Shown: one piece after another, positions 33,552 through 41,255 of the stretch | Numbering within the stretch: position 1 is the stretch's first letter | Layout of the letters: every line of letters starts with the position of its first letter | Origin: Pusillibacter faecalis | GTDB lineage: Bacteria; Bacillota; Clostridia; Oscillospirales; Oscillospiraceae | Length of the DNA stretch: 64,000 bases | Direction: 5' to 3' | Assembly (NCBI RefSeq): GCF_018408705.1 | Contig: NZ_AP023420.1 | Location: forward strand, 682,001-746,000 | Notes under the pieces: model-generated | The model's input: only the letters and a program-made list of their open reading frames with translations | What the model was told of the DNA's origin: nothing | The model's database searches: none | Translations under genes and position numbers: made by a program

Positions 33552-34298
33552 TCATGATTTCCAGGCGACATAGTTATAAGTGACGCCATTTATAAACACC
33601 ATAGAACCGCCACCTGTAATTTTCCCGTTTTGAGCGTTGTATGTTAGATTTGTAGTGTTTAGATATGAATAGCGGACATCAGCAGAATTGTCTGATCTAT
33701 ACACATATGCCAGTAATTTTACTGAGTCTGTATAAAAAAGCGAAACTGTCAAAAATTCTCTGTTTGCAAGCTCTCTACTTTTCGCAGTGGTGATTGCAAC
33801 AACATTGGAATAACCCGCCAAACTTGGAACTGTAATAGAATTACTCCCGTTTCCAACAAAAGTACCAGAAACGATCTCTGCCCCAGTCGATATCTGTTCA
33901 ATCTTCTGCGCCATTGCCGTAAAGCTGTCCGTCGCCGCAGTTTCAACCCCCTTGTCAGTGACTGCGGCGGCAATCACGGACTTGCCCTCACTGACAGATT
34001 GAAAAAGCTCGTCGATGGCTTCTTGCGTATTGGTGGCCGCCATACCAGACTCCGTGTTGTTATAGGTGATCTCGGAGGCGCTTACATCATTCTCGCCATC
34101 TTCTGTGAAGGTGAGGGTAAACGGGGCGGCGCCAAAGGATTCATTCATGGACATTACGCCCCCGCCATCTACGGTGACTGAATTCGCAAGCGATGTATTA
34201 AATTCATCTTCTGTGCCGGTATAGCCGCCATCCTTGGCAGATTCATAGGCCGATTTACCAGCCCCTGCCACCAGCTTTCCATTTACTTTGATTGCCAT
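33552..34298 (-). CDS. Modular tail-fibre-type protein
   Basis: A 248-residue protein. It has the shared opening MAIKVNGKLVAGAGKSAYES, GGYTGTEDEF, then GGVMSMNESFGAAPFTLTF, a module shared with the gene at 34661-35455. A helical linker follows (TNTQEAIDELFQSV) and a beta-rich C-terminal tip (VSGTFVGNGSNSITVPSLAG). The tip DNA is A/T-rich compared with the N-terminal half, pointing to exchange of receptor-binding ends. Confidence 0.65.
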   Translation of the reverse strand: MAIKVNGKLVAGAGKSAYESAKDGGYTGTEDEFNTSLANSVTVDGGGVMSMNESFGAAPFTLTFTEDGENDVSASEITYNNTESGMAATNTQEAIDELFQSVSEGKSVIAAAVTDKGVETAATDSFTAMAQKIEQISTGAEIVSGTFVGNGSNSITVPSLAGYSNVVAITTAKSRELANREFLTVSLFYTDSVKLLAYVYRSDNSADVRYSYLNTTNLTYNAQNGKITGGGSMVFINGVTYNYVAWKS

Positions 34299-34301
34299 TG
34301 T

Positions 34302-34454
34302 TCACCCACCTGCCTTAGTCAGCGTTTCGCTCAGGACGCTGTACTCCTCCGGGGTCAGCCTGTCCGCCGCCAGATACACGTCCATCTTCTCCTGCAGGCC
34401 TTCCGTCCGGCCCCGGTCAATCAACAGCTTGCAAAGATTGTATACTGTAGACAT
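34302..34454 (-). CDS. XkdX-like small phage protein
   Basis: A 50-residue protein: MSTVYNLCKLLIDRGRTEGL, then QEKMDVYLAADRLTPEEYSV. The length and the LxxYLAADRLTxEEY pattern are typical of small XkdX-type proteins found between fibre genes. AGAAACCCT precedes the ATG, and its stop lies just ahead of the next fibre gene. Function unknown. Confidence 0.65.
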   Translation of the reverse strand: MSTVYNLCKLLIDRGRTEGLQEKMDVYLAADRLTPEEYSVLSETLTKAGG

Positions 34455-34472
34455 AGGGTTTCTCCTTTCTCA

Positions 34473-34652
34473 TCATAGGGTGGTGAGTTCCAACATACAC
34501 AGGCGTTCCTCGTGGTCCGCAAGCATATCCAGGGTAATGTCTTCCATAGAGAGAGCTGGTTCCAGATCTGTCTCCGGTTCTGGTTCCGGAATATCCATCA
34601 TTTTTGCTTCTTTTGAACCATCTGATTTTAATACTGTAACAAGCTTTTTCAT
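34473..34652 (-). CDS. Small acidic phage protein
   Basis: A 59-residue protein starting MKKLVTVLKSDGSKEAKMMD, with a Glu/Pro-rich centre (IPEPEPETDLEPAL) and a helical end (MEDITLDMLADHEERL). AGTAGGTGTAAAA lies upstream. It is tightly packed between fibre genes (stop 18 bases from the next ATG). No family recognised. Confidence 0.55.
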   Translation of the reverse strand: MKKLVTVLKSDGSKEAKMMDIPEPEPETDLEPALSMEDITLDMLADHEERLCMLELTTL

Positions 34653-34660
34653 TTTTACAC

Positions 34661-35455
34661 CTACTTTACAACCCTGTAAATTTTTAATGATTGTCCAATG
34701 TTTAAATCGATACTGAAAATTGCAGTTTTGTAATTATCGGAATTACCAGTACAGTTGAAAAATTGAAGTCCATTGATATCGTGTACAATTATTTGTACAC
34801 CTACAGTATTATTTCCTGACACAGTACCAGAAAATCTAAAAACAAAAAATGATGGATGTTGTTGATCAATAACTATACTAGTTGTTGTTGAGTTAAATAT
34901 GTAGTCTGAGCCAGCTTGTATCTTAGAGTATCTTCGTGAAGAAGAATGGGGAGAACTTAATTTTACAGAAGAAGCATTTCCACTGATACCAGAAATAGAA
35001 ACAATAAAGGTTTCTCTTAAATCGTTTTCTGTAACTGCAAAAGCAAAAACATCAGAATCTTCCGTTGCTTCAAATTCATTGACTTTTTCCAAATAGGTGT
35101 TTTCGTCCATAAACGTTCCAATCTTTCCGAAAACATCATTTGGCATTGGATTCTCTGGTAGTCCAGGAAATAAAGCCGCCGTCTCAGCGCTCAACAGATC
35201 ACTCTTGCTCATGATCGGCCCTACAACGTTATCCTCGACATAGCCAAGAATTTGCCCTGCGGAGCCGTCTGGGAGGCTTCCTCCCCCAGAACCAGCCTCC
35301 TCAGTAAACTCAATCGTGTACGGGCCGGAGCCGAGGGTTTCGGACATAGACGCCACACCACTGTTCTCCACAGTAATTGCCTGATTCGCTCTTGCGATTC
35401 CCGCGTCAATTTCCGGTCCCGTGTAGGCCCCGTTATATCCATCTGTTGTCGGCAT
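34661..35455 (-). CDS. Modular tail-fibre-type protein with A/T-rich tip
   Basis: A 264-residue protein. The N-terminal 90 residues carry GAYTGPEIDAGIARANQAI and GVASMSETLGSGPYTIEFTE, shared with neighbours, plus a Gly/Ser linker. Residues 140-264 are strand-rich and encoded by markedly A/T-rich DNA (FIVSISGISGNASSVKLSS, FFVFRFSGTVSGNN). The contrast in composition within one gene suggests a swapped receptor- or carbohydrate-binding domain. Confidence 0.6.
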   Translation of the reverse strand: MPTTDGYNGAYTGPEIDAGIARANQAITVENSGVASMSETLGSGPYTIEFTEEAGSGGGSLPDGSAGQILGYVEDNVVGPIMSKSDLLSAETAALFPGLPENPMPNDVFGKIGTFMDENTYLEKVNEFEATEDSDVFAFAVTENDLRETFIVSISGISGNASSVKLSSPHSSSRRYSKIQAGSDYIFNSTTTSIVIDQQHPSFFVFRFSGTVSGNNTVGVQIIVHDINGLQFFNCTGNSDNYKTAIFSIDLNIGQSLKIYRVVK

Positions 35456-35459
35456 ATGA

Positions 35460-35834
35460 TCACTCCCTCATGCAGAGATATGGCTCCCCATCGGCGGTAA
35501 TGTAGGCTGTGCTGCCAACAGGAATATAATAGTAGTTGTCGTTCCAGCTTCCGTCTTCCCCCTGTGCAAAGAGGGAAATTCGATAGTTCCCGTCTCCATG
35601 AACAAGGTAATCGTCATACACCTCGAAACTCCGCTGTGTGTTCGCCGGGGTGGTGGAGAAGGACGCGATTAGCGCCCCCTTCCCCACGCCGTACTCCTCC
35701 CCAGCCTTCGTAGCGCGACACTCAAACGCCTGATAGGGAATATCTGACTGAAACGCCACAATGATATAATCAAAGCCAGACACGGCGGAGACCTTTTCTC
35801 CGGAAATAGAGAATGTCAGCTTTGGGGCCGCCAT
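35460..35834 (-). CDS. Ig-like phage structural protein
   Basis: A 124-residue beta-rich protein (KLTFSISGEKVSAVSGFDYI, FEVYDDYLVHGDGNYRISLF). The ATG at 35834 is fused with the upstream stop (TAATG), so translation is coupled to the preceding gene. Probably a single Ig-like or fibronectin-like domain in the fibre complex. No specific function known. Confidence 0.55.
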   Translation of the reverse strand: MAAPKLTFSISGEKVSAVSGFDYIIVAFQSDIPYQAFECRATKAGEEYGVGKGALIASFSTTPANTQRSFEVYDDYLVHGDGNYRISLFAQGEDGSWNDNYYYIPVGSTAYITADGEPYLCMRE

Positions 35835-36496
35835 TATGCCACACTCCAAATTCCTGCGGCAGTCTTGACGAAGACCTTGACAATCTTCACGCCGTCTCCG
35901 GTAGACGCGCTCTCCAAATCGGTTCCGTTAATCGTAACCTGGATATTAGTGGTGGCGGGATAATTGCCCTCGTTTCCGCTGGTGTTGATGGAGCCGCCAG
36001 TGGTGGGGATTAGGGTACCCGCATCCTGCTCGCTGGAATTGGCAGGAACCACGCAAACCTTGTACTCGTCAAACTCCACATCGGAAGTAAAGTTGATAAC
36101 AGACTGATTGAATCCCGCAATCTTGGAAATCTTGCTCTTGTCCGGGCCGGTGACTGTGACCACGGGAACCGTAGTGTTGAGAGTGATATCATCCGTCACC
36201 TCGGCGCTCTCGTTGCCCACATCGTCACGGACCTTGATATGTACAGTTTTCAGGCCATCCCCAGAAGTCAGGTTGACGCTCTTGCTGGTGGCAAAGGTCT
36301 CCCAGCTGGCGGATGCTTCCTCCGCAACACCATCAATTCCCCAGATTTTCATCTGGTAGCCGGTGGTCTGCTCGTCGCTGACTCCAATGGTCAGCTTTAC
36401 CGCTGTACTGGTCGCATACAGTGCCCCATCATTGATTTGCAGTGTCAGGCCAGACGGTGCGGTGGTATCAAGAGTTAGGTTAAAATAGCTTGCCAT
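35834..36496 (-). CDS. Ig-repeat phage fibre protein
   Basis: A 220-residue protein opening ASYFNLTLDTTAPSGLTLQI, a form common for bacterial Ig-like repeats (TTAPSG). A second repeat ends KVRDDVGNESAEVTDDITLN, followed by a third unit (VVTVTGPDKSKIS). Such repeats display receptor-binding or decorating surfaces on virions. The stop overlaps the start of the next gene. Confidence 0.6.
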   Translation of the reverse strand: MASYFNLTLDTTAPSGLTLQINDGALYATSTAVKLTIGVSDEQTTGYQMKIWGIDGVAEEASASWETFATSKSVNLTSGDGLKTVHIKVRDDVGNESAEVTDDITLNTTVPVVTVTGPDKSKISKIAGFNQSVINFTSDVEFDEYKVCVVPANSSEQDAGTLIPTTGGSINTSGNEGNYPATTNIQVTINGTDLESASTGDGVKIVKVFVKTAAGIWSVA

Positions 36497-36640
36497 TTAC
36501 TGACTCTCCTTTGTGTCAAGTTGGATATATACATAGGCCCCTGGCCTTTCATAAACATTCTCGCTGCCAGCCATGATGGTTTTAATCCCCATCTCTCCCA
36601 GCATCAAGGTCTCTATGGTCTCTGTTCCTGCATAAATCAT
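36497..36640 (-). CDS. Small phage protein in fibre cluster
   Basis: A 47-residue protein, MIYAGTETIETLMLGEMGIK, then TIMAGSENVYERPGAYVYIQ. Its ATG follows the upstream stop by four bases and its stop touches the next ATG region. The short repeated LGxxxI.TIM/IYxG pattern is reminiscent of small linker proteins between fibre genes. Function unknown. Confidence 0.55.
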   Translation of the reverse strand: MIYAGTETIETLMLGEMGIKTIMAGSENVYERPGAYVYIQLDTKESQ

Positions 36641-36644
36641 TTTG

Positions 36645-37322
36645 CTACCCCCGAATCAGATAGAGCGTGGTGGGGCTCTTTGTGGGAAGCTCCTCATATT
36701 CCTGCCTGTCCATCACACGGATCACTGATATCTCCGGAGATGATACATTGCCGGAACCGGAGCCTCCCAAAACCCACTCCGCAGCGCCGTCCAGAACACC
36801 CAGAAACTTTCCTTCGTCCTCTGGGGTAATTTCCGGCACTCCATCTCCGGGCGGTCCCTGTGGCCCCTCCGGGCCGGGTTCTCCATCAAACTTTCCGGCA
36901 TCCGCGTCATCCCGTACACTCTGCGCAATCTTTTCCGCCTGTTCGGCGGCTTCTAAAATCTGACTGTACACATCTGGCGTGGGAGGCTGCGCGTTGCTGC
37001 CCAGCGACACGCCCTCCCGGATTTCTCCCAGCTGCGCCCAGATGGTGGGGAGAACGACTGTGCCGCCCTTTGTTCCATATACGCCAACCGACAGGTTTCG
37101 TCCCGGATTCTCCAATACCTCCCACGGGATTTGGCACTCGTTGGAGTCGTCCAACACCACGGAAATTTGATCGTCGCCCGCGTGGAATACCGCCGTCCTG
37201 TTCAGGCCATCCCAATCTGAGTTGAAGGAAAATCGAACCGTGTAGACATTAACGGAACCACTGGTCACGCCCTCTTTTGCGCAGACTTCCAAATATATTT
37301 TGTTGGCTTGTAGATGGAACAT
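36645..37322 (-). CDS. Phage fibre with BppU-like N-terminus and collagen-like segment
   Basis: A 225-residue protein. Residues 1-105 form a beta-rich domain (VYTVRFSFNSDWDGLNRTAV, GRNLSVGVYGTKGG) similar to baseplate upper proteins that attach fibres. A helix follows (YSQILEAAEQAEKIAQSV), then Gly-Xaa-Yaa triplets (GEPGPEGPQGPPGDG), then LYLIRG at the end. It is probably the adaptor linking fibre tips to the tail. Confidence 0.7.
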   Translation of the reverse strand: MFHLQANKIYLEVCAKEGVTSGSVNVYTVRFSFNSDWDGLNRTAVFHAGDDQISVVLDDSNECQIPWEVLENPGRNLSVGVYGTKGGTVVLPTIWAQLGEIREGVSLGSNAQPPTPDVYSQILEAAEQAEKIAQSVRDDADAGKFDGEPGPEGPQGPPGDGVPEITPEDEGKFLGVLDGAAEWVLGGSGSGNVSSPEISVIRVMDRQEYEELPTKSPTTLYLIRG

Positions 37323-37385
37323 GATGCACCTCTTTCGGACGCTGAATTAGGAATAAATTACTGGAATAACTCCGCACAAAGGCAA

Positions 37386-38168
37386 TTAAAATATGTCGAA
37401 TTCAATGTTATACACACTGTAGCCAGGTTTTGCGATAAAGGCTCCGTAGGAAATTCTATATCCAGAAACGTCCTTAGTAGTGTCTACCCAGTATGTATTA
37501 TCAAAGCCTTCAATAACTTTAGGGCGAAACTGATTGTTGTTTGAGTCCATAATGTTAACAAAAATAACAGTACCAGGAACATAAACCGATATGACATCAT
37601 TAACAACTTGATTATATCTTTGTATAAGTCCTGCGGGTGATACAAACTCAACAATATCCGTCGCGCTTCTAACACGAAGGGTGCCTGTGAAAAACTGTGA
37701 TAATTGTCCTGTACCACTCACCTTTACCCCCGCCTCGCTGGTAAAGGTCTTTCCTGCGGCTACGTCTGCGGCGGTGGCGTTGCCAAAGTTGCTAATTGGA
37801 CACATCATATTAAGTATCGAATCTTTTCGCATGATTCTGTCCATTTCAAATGTGTAGTCCAGCTGAAGATTGGTACTGTTTAGTGTTGGGGTCGTATCTA
37901 TCACCGTATAACCGGAACCTGCGGTACTTTCTCTTAATGTCCCCGTCACAATCTCGCCATTCTGGTCAATCAGCTGCTTCCCCTGTGCCATATCTGCCGC
38001 CGTGCCGGGATTTGTCAATGTTGGAAGCTGCGTCCCCGTCTCAATCGCCGCGATTCTCGCCGGGAAATCATTGGCAGCAATAGGGTCAGAGCTGCCTTCT
38101 TTCGCTCTAATAGCGTCCGCAATCGCTTTCAGCTTGTCCCCCTGAGTGCTCAATAGCTCGCCTCCCAA
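37386..38168 (-). CDS. Modular tail-fibre-type protein
   Basis: A 260-residue protein. It starts with a helix (QGDKLKAIADAIRAKEGSSD), a very common opening of gut-phage fibre proteins, then LPTLTNPGTAADMAQGKQLI, GEIVTGT and TAADVAAGKTFTSEAGVKVS, which duplicate the gene at 32641-33138. The A/T-rich C-terminal part (FVSPAGLIQRYNQVVNDVIS) is a probable variable tip. The frame overlaps the upstream gene by 19 bases. Confidence 0.65.
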   Translation of the reverse strand: MGGELLSTQGDKLKAIADAIRAKEGSSDPIAANDFPARIAAIETGTQLPTLTNPGTAADMAQGKQLIDQNGEIVTGTLRESTAGSGYTVIDTTPTLNSTNLQLDYTFEMDRIMRKDSILNMMCPISNFGNATAADVAAGKTFTSEAGVKVSGTGQLSQFFTGTLRVRSATDIVEFVSPAGLIQRYNQVVNDVISVYVPGTVIFVNIMDSNNNQFRPKVIEGFDNTYWVDTTKDVSGYRISYGAFIAKPGYSVYNIEFDIF

Positions 38169-38764
38169 CTGTCCAGGATCGCCGCCTGAATAGAGGTATC
38201 TGTGTAGCTCTTCGCGGAGTCCAGAATCCCGTCCGCGTAAGTAAAAATATCCGTGTTCTTATTCTTCGTGTCGTATACGCTTTTCAGCATATCGCCGGAG
38301 CCAATGCCGTCCGCGCCATTGTACACAGTAAATGTTCCAATCGCTTCATCGTCCGAATCGTACATCGTGTAGGTGTCTGTGGTTCCCGCCGCTCCGGTAC
38401 CGCTGGTGCGCGTAATGCTCTTTACAGACGTTCCCTGCGGGCCGACAGGACCCTCCGCCTGAATGGTGGTATCTTCATAGGCCCCGGTTCCGCTGTTCCA
38501 TACCTGCCAGAAGCCCGTCTCCTCGTTCACCTGGGGCGGGTGGGCTGTTACCTGCGCCGCCGCTTCTGCAGTCTCTGCGGCCTCCTGCGCTTTTTCCGCC
38601 GCATCTACAGCCGCTTGTACATTGGCGTTAGCTGCTTCCTTGGCAAATGACGCAACCTGCGCGCCCGTCACTTTGGAAGCCACTCCCTGCTGCTCCGCAA
38701 CAAAGAGGGAGTCATTGTCGATGCTCTCCACTGCCGGGAGTGTGCTGATATTCTTATCGGCCAT
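38150..38764 (-). CDS. Phage fibre protein with coiled coil and collagen-like turn
   Basis: A 204-residue protein. The opening ISTLPAVESIDNDSLFVAEQ is typical of fibre proteins. It has an Ala/Glu coiled coil (about residues 50-75), HPPQVNEETGFWQVWNSGTG, a short collagen-like EGPVGPQGTSV, and a beta-rich part with TYTMYDSDDEAIGTFTVYNG. It shares a trimeric fibre architecture with its neighbours. Its ATG lies inside the end of the small upstream gene. Confidence 0.65.
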   Translation of the reverse strand: MADKNISTLPAVESIDNDSLFVAEQQGVASKVTGAQVASFAKEAANANVQAAVDAAEKAQEAAETAEAAAQVTAHPPQVNEETGFWQVWNSGTGAYEDTTIQAEGPVGPQGTSVKSITRTSGTGAAGTTDTYTMYDSDDEAIGTFTVYNGADGIGSGDMLKSVYDTKNKNTDIFTYADGILDSAKSYTDTSIQAAILDSWEASY

Positions 38765-38903
38765 CGGGTTCCTCCTTGAGATTTGCGGATGCTTTCCGCA
38801 GCTTGCTCTTGGCTGCTGCCATCACTTCTACCGCGTCTCCATTCACAGAAAGCGTTGAAAGAATGGCAATCGCATCATCAATCAATTTCTTTGTCTCTTC
38901 CAT
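38754..38903 (-). CDS. Small helical phage protein
   Basis: A 49-residue protein (METKKL-like start with LIDDAIAILSTLSVNGDAVE, then VMAAAKSKLRKASANLKEEP). AGGGCTGAT precedes the ATG and the stop overlaps the following fibre gene (ATGGCCGATAA). It appears to be a helical hairpin. No function known. Confidence 0.6.
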   Translation of the reverse strand: MEETKKLIDDAIAILSTLSVNGDAVEVMAAAKSKLRKASANLKEEPDGR

Positions 38904-38904
38904 A

Positions 38905-40263
38905 TCAGCCCTCCAAAGCTTTCAATCGTTGTTCCAACTGATGAATTTTCGCCGTCAGTACCGCGACAAACTCTCCATAAGAAAGGCCATACCGCCCCTC
39001 GTCATCTACGGACAAGGCCGCGAAATCATCCAGTGGCATCCCGATTTCATTTAAAACATCCTCCACATCCTGTGCGATAAAGCCCAGGTGGCGCTTGGCT
39101 TCTTTCCCTTTATAGAGAAAGCTCACTGGGTTCAGCCGGTCAAACAGGGAGATATACTTTTCGGCAACATCATACCGAATGTCATCCTTTGCGTTTCGGT
39201 CAGAAGTCACATTCAGCTCCACATCTGATGTAAAGCGGTTTGCGTACACATTGACGGCATTTCGGGTGTCCAGTGTAATATTGGTTGCCACAACGACCTC
39301 GCCATTATCGGTGGTCATACGAACGCCGCCGCTGGTAGCAACTACCTGATTTTCACTGACAGCTTCAATCATACCCATCCCATAGGTGCGGGAGCCGTTG
39401 TAATCGTAGCTGGTCACATACCCGATATAGCCGCCCAGGTCAGCCCTGGAACTAAGGCTCTCATAGACTGCCATTTCTCCGCCCAGCCGGATATATTCTG
39501 CGGAGACCTCGCCAGTCAAAATGTTGTCTCCGGAAATCATGGTGGAGCCGTCGGTCAGGCTGGACTCAAACACCACATCCCCAGTAAATCGAATGACCTG
39601 CGAGGCAACCGTAACGCCGCCCACAGAGAGATCAATATACGAGCGGTCCGTGCCGTTCTGCACTGTGAGTGTGATGTTGTTCACCTTTTGCGAGATTGTG
39701 GAAACCTGTCCATTCAACCCCTGCACGGTGGATGTAATGCTGTCCAACTGAACGGAAATGCTGGACGACAGACCTTCAATTTCGTTTTCTACTTCCAAAC
39801 GGATTTCTTCCGCCGTTTTTGTGATCGTGGAACGGGTCTCTGCGATCTTGCGGTCAAAGGTCCTGGTAGTCTCGCCTTCCGTTTTATATTCGTGCCGCGT
39901 TTCTGTGCTTCCAGGCGCGGAAACGTCCATGACCTCCCCTGTGCTAAACCGGATATTCTGATAAGCCAGCTGACTATATAACCCGCCAACTGTTATGCCG
40001 TCTCCAAGTTCAGCAAGTGGTGTCAGCTTCGCCCCATCCGCATCCACGGGTTGATACTCGTAATCTTTCAGCGCAGCCAGAAGCGTGTTCGCCATTTCTT
40101 GTGTAGCATAAGGGCATGGTTCTTCAATTACAGTTCCGGTGTCGTCTCCTGCTTCGTAATAATTGTTGTCATCTAGCAGGAGGATGATCTTACTGATCGG
40201 CGGAGCTGGCTCATACTTTGTAAGAGACAAGGCTTTCGCCCCTATGTAATGCTTTCCATTCAT
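38905..40263 (-). CDS. Tail fibre/tip protein with S74 intramolecular chaperone
   Basis: A 452-residue protein. The first 130 residues belong to distal-tail/baseplate proteins (SKIILLLDDNNYYEAGDDTG, LGDGITVGGLYSQLAYQN). A coiled coil follows (about 150-200) and a triple-beta stem (VASQVIRFTGDVVFESS). A C-terminal S74-type chaperone has VTSDRNAKDDIRYDVAEKYI, LNPVSFLYKG and HLGFIAQDVEDVL. The catalytic Ser in VTSDRN is present, so self-cleavage after trimerisation is expected. It overlaps the preceding gene by four bases (ATGA). Confidence 0.85.
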   Translation of the reverse strand: MNGKHYIGAKALSLTKYEPAPPISKIILLLDDNNYYEAGDDTGTVIEEPCPYATQEMANTLLAALKDYEYQPVDADGAKLTPLAELGDGITVGGLYSQLAYQNIRFSTGEVMDVSAPGSTETRHEYKTEGETTRTFDRKIAETRSTITKTAEEIRLEVENEIEGLSSSISVQLDSITSTVQGLNGQVSTISQKVNNITLTVQNGTDRSYIDLSVGGVTVASQVIRFTGDVVFESSLTDGSTMISGDNILTGEVSAEYIRLGGEMAVYESLSSRADLGGYIGYVTSYDYNGSRTYGMGMIEAVSENQVVATSGGVRMTTDNGEVVVATNITLDTRNAVNVYANRFTSDVELNVTSDRNAKDDIRYDVAEKYISLFDRLNPVSFLYKGKEAKRHLGFIAQDVEDVLNEIGMPLDDFAALSVDDEGRYGLSYGEFVAVLTAKIHQLEQRLKALEG

Positions 40264-40874
40264 ACTAAGATTCTGTCACCTCCAAAGGTGATAGCGTCCC
40301 CGTCTTCCGTCACCAAATGGTTTGTTTCTGGAGGCATGCTTCCGACCAGCGGCACAAGGAGTAGTTTATCCTCGCGAGTGATCGTCCAGTTTCCGCCATG
40401 CGCAACGGCAATAAACTTCAAAACATCCCGCAGCGTATAGTCATTTGCCGGATAATCAATCGTATAGGCCGGATTCAACACAGTCCTGCTATCAACCTGG
40501 ATGCCCATAAGGTCGGCAATTACACCAACGGAATCCGGCATCGGCATGGGGAACTCCAAAGACTGATCTGGAACCCATATTTTGTCCGCTTTCAGCATAG
40601 AGTCATAGGCAACCACTGTCATGATTCCGGTCGGCTTTATTGACCGTTCATCCAGGTAAAATACGCCAAGCTGCTCCCATTGGTTATTGACCAGTGCATA
40701 AGGAATCATCTTTGCCATTCTTGGGATAACCGACTTTTGCTTGAACACGATTTTTAACATCGCCATGCAAGCATTTCCAATCCCGAGTTCATCAAAAAGT
40801 GGCCGCTCTATGTTCCCGGATTGAATGTCAACATCGGTGTACTCTGTTTTGTCAATAACAACTTTATATCGCAT
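40260..40874 (-). CDS. Distal tail/baseplate hub-like protein
   Basis: A 204-residue protein: YKVVIDKTEYTDVDIQSGNI, then MAMLKIVFKQKSVIPRMAKM, QLGVFYLDERSIKPTGIMTV and YDSMLKADKIW. These patterns are those of tail-tip proteins with a hub-like fold; it is short compared with Tal proteins and may form one unit with the downstream S74 protein, to which it is coupled through ATGA. It acts in tail assembly. Confidence 0.65.
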   Translation of the reverse strand: MRYKVVIDKTEYTDVDIQSGNIERPLFDELGIGNACMAMLKIVFKQKSVIPRMAKMIPYALVNNQWEQLGVFYLDERSIKPTGIMTVVAYDSMLKADKIWVPDQSLEFPMPMPDSVGVIADLMGIQVDSRTVLNPAYTIDYPANDYTLRDVLKFIAVAHGGNWTITREDKLLLVPLVGSMPPETNHLVTEDGDAITFGGDRILV

Positions 40875-40877
40875 AGC

Positions 40878-41243
40878 TCACTTCTCAATCAACGGAAATG
40901 TAATCCCGCTCCACCACTCTGTCCCGTCCGGATGTTTGATAAGGTAGGATGCCGGGTTATTGTTTGCATACATGGTTTTTGTAACCGTACTCCCCATTTG
41001 CGGGTCGTAATATGTAACCGAAATCCATTCCGGCATAATAGAGGAAAGTACAATACTTGCCTCAGCCGCTTTGAGGGGGCGGCAGGTCACATCCAGCCGA
41101 ATCTTTGTTGCCATGCGGTTCCGCTCCAAAGTTCCGTCCAGCATGCGGCCTGCGCCTTCCCCGTCCACATCTGATCTTTGCCACTTCAACCCTCCATACG
41201 CGATATAAGGAACAATGTCGGTTCCGTCAATTTTCAGTACCAT
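40878..41243 (-). CDS. Small tail protein (DUF6711-like)
   Basis: A 121-residue protein (VLKIDGTDIVPYIAYGGLKW, DGTLERNRMATKIRLDVTCR, PEWISVTYYDPQMGSTVTKT). The position directly after the tape measure and the LKIDG...KWQR.D.D start match a conserved tail protein of Firmicutes siphoviruses, probably a distal tail component. It precedes the hub-like gene by three bases. Confidence 0.65.
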   Translation of the reverse strand: MVLKIDGTDIVPYIAYGGLKWQRSDVDGEGAGRMLDGTLERNRMATKIRLDVTCRPLKAAEASIVLSSIMPEWISVTYYDPQMGSTVTKTMYANNNPASYLIKHPDGTEWWSGITFPLIEK

Positions 41244-41255
41244 CCATTTGCCTCC

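Noticed and set aside
32641..38764. Diversity-generating retroelement acting on the fibre genes
   Set aside because: No reverse transcriptase or template/variable repeat pair was seen in the window; A/T-rich tips alone are not enough.
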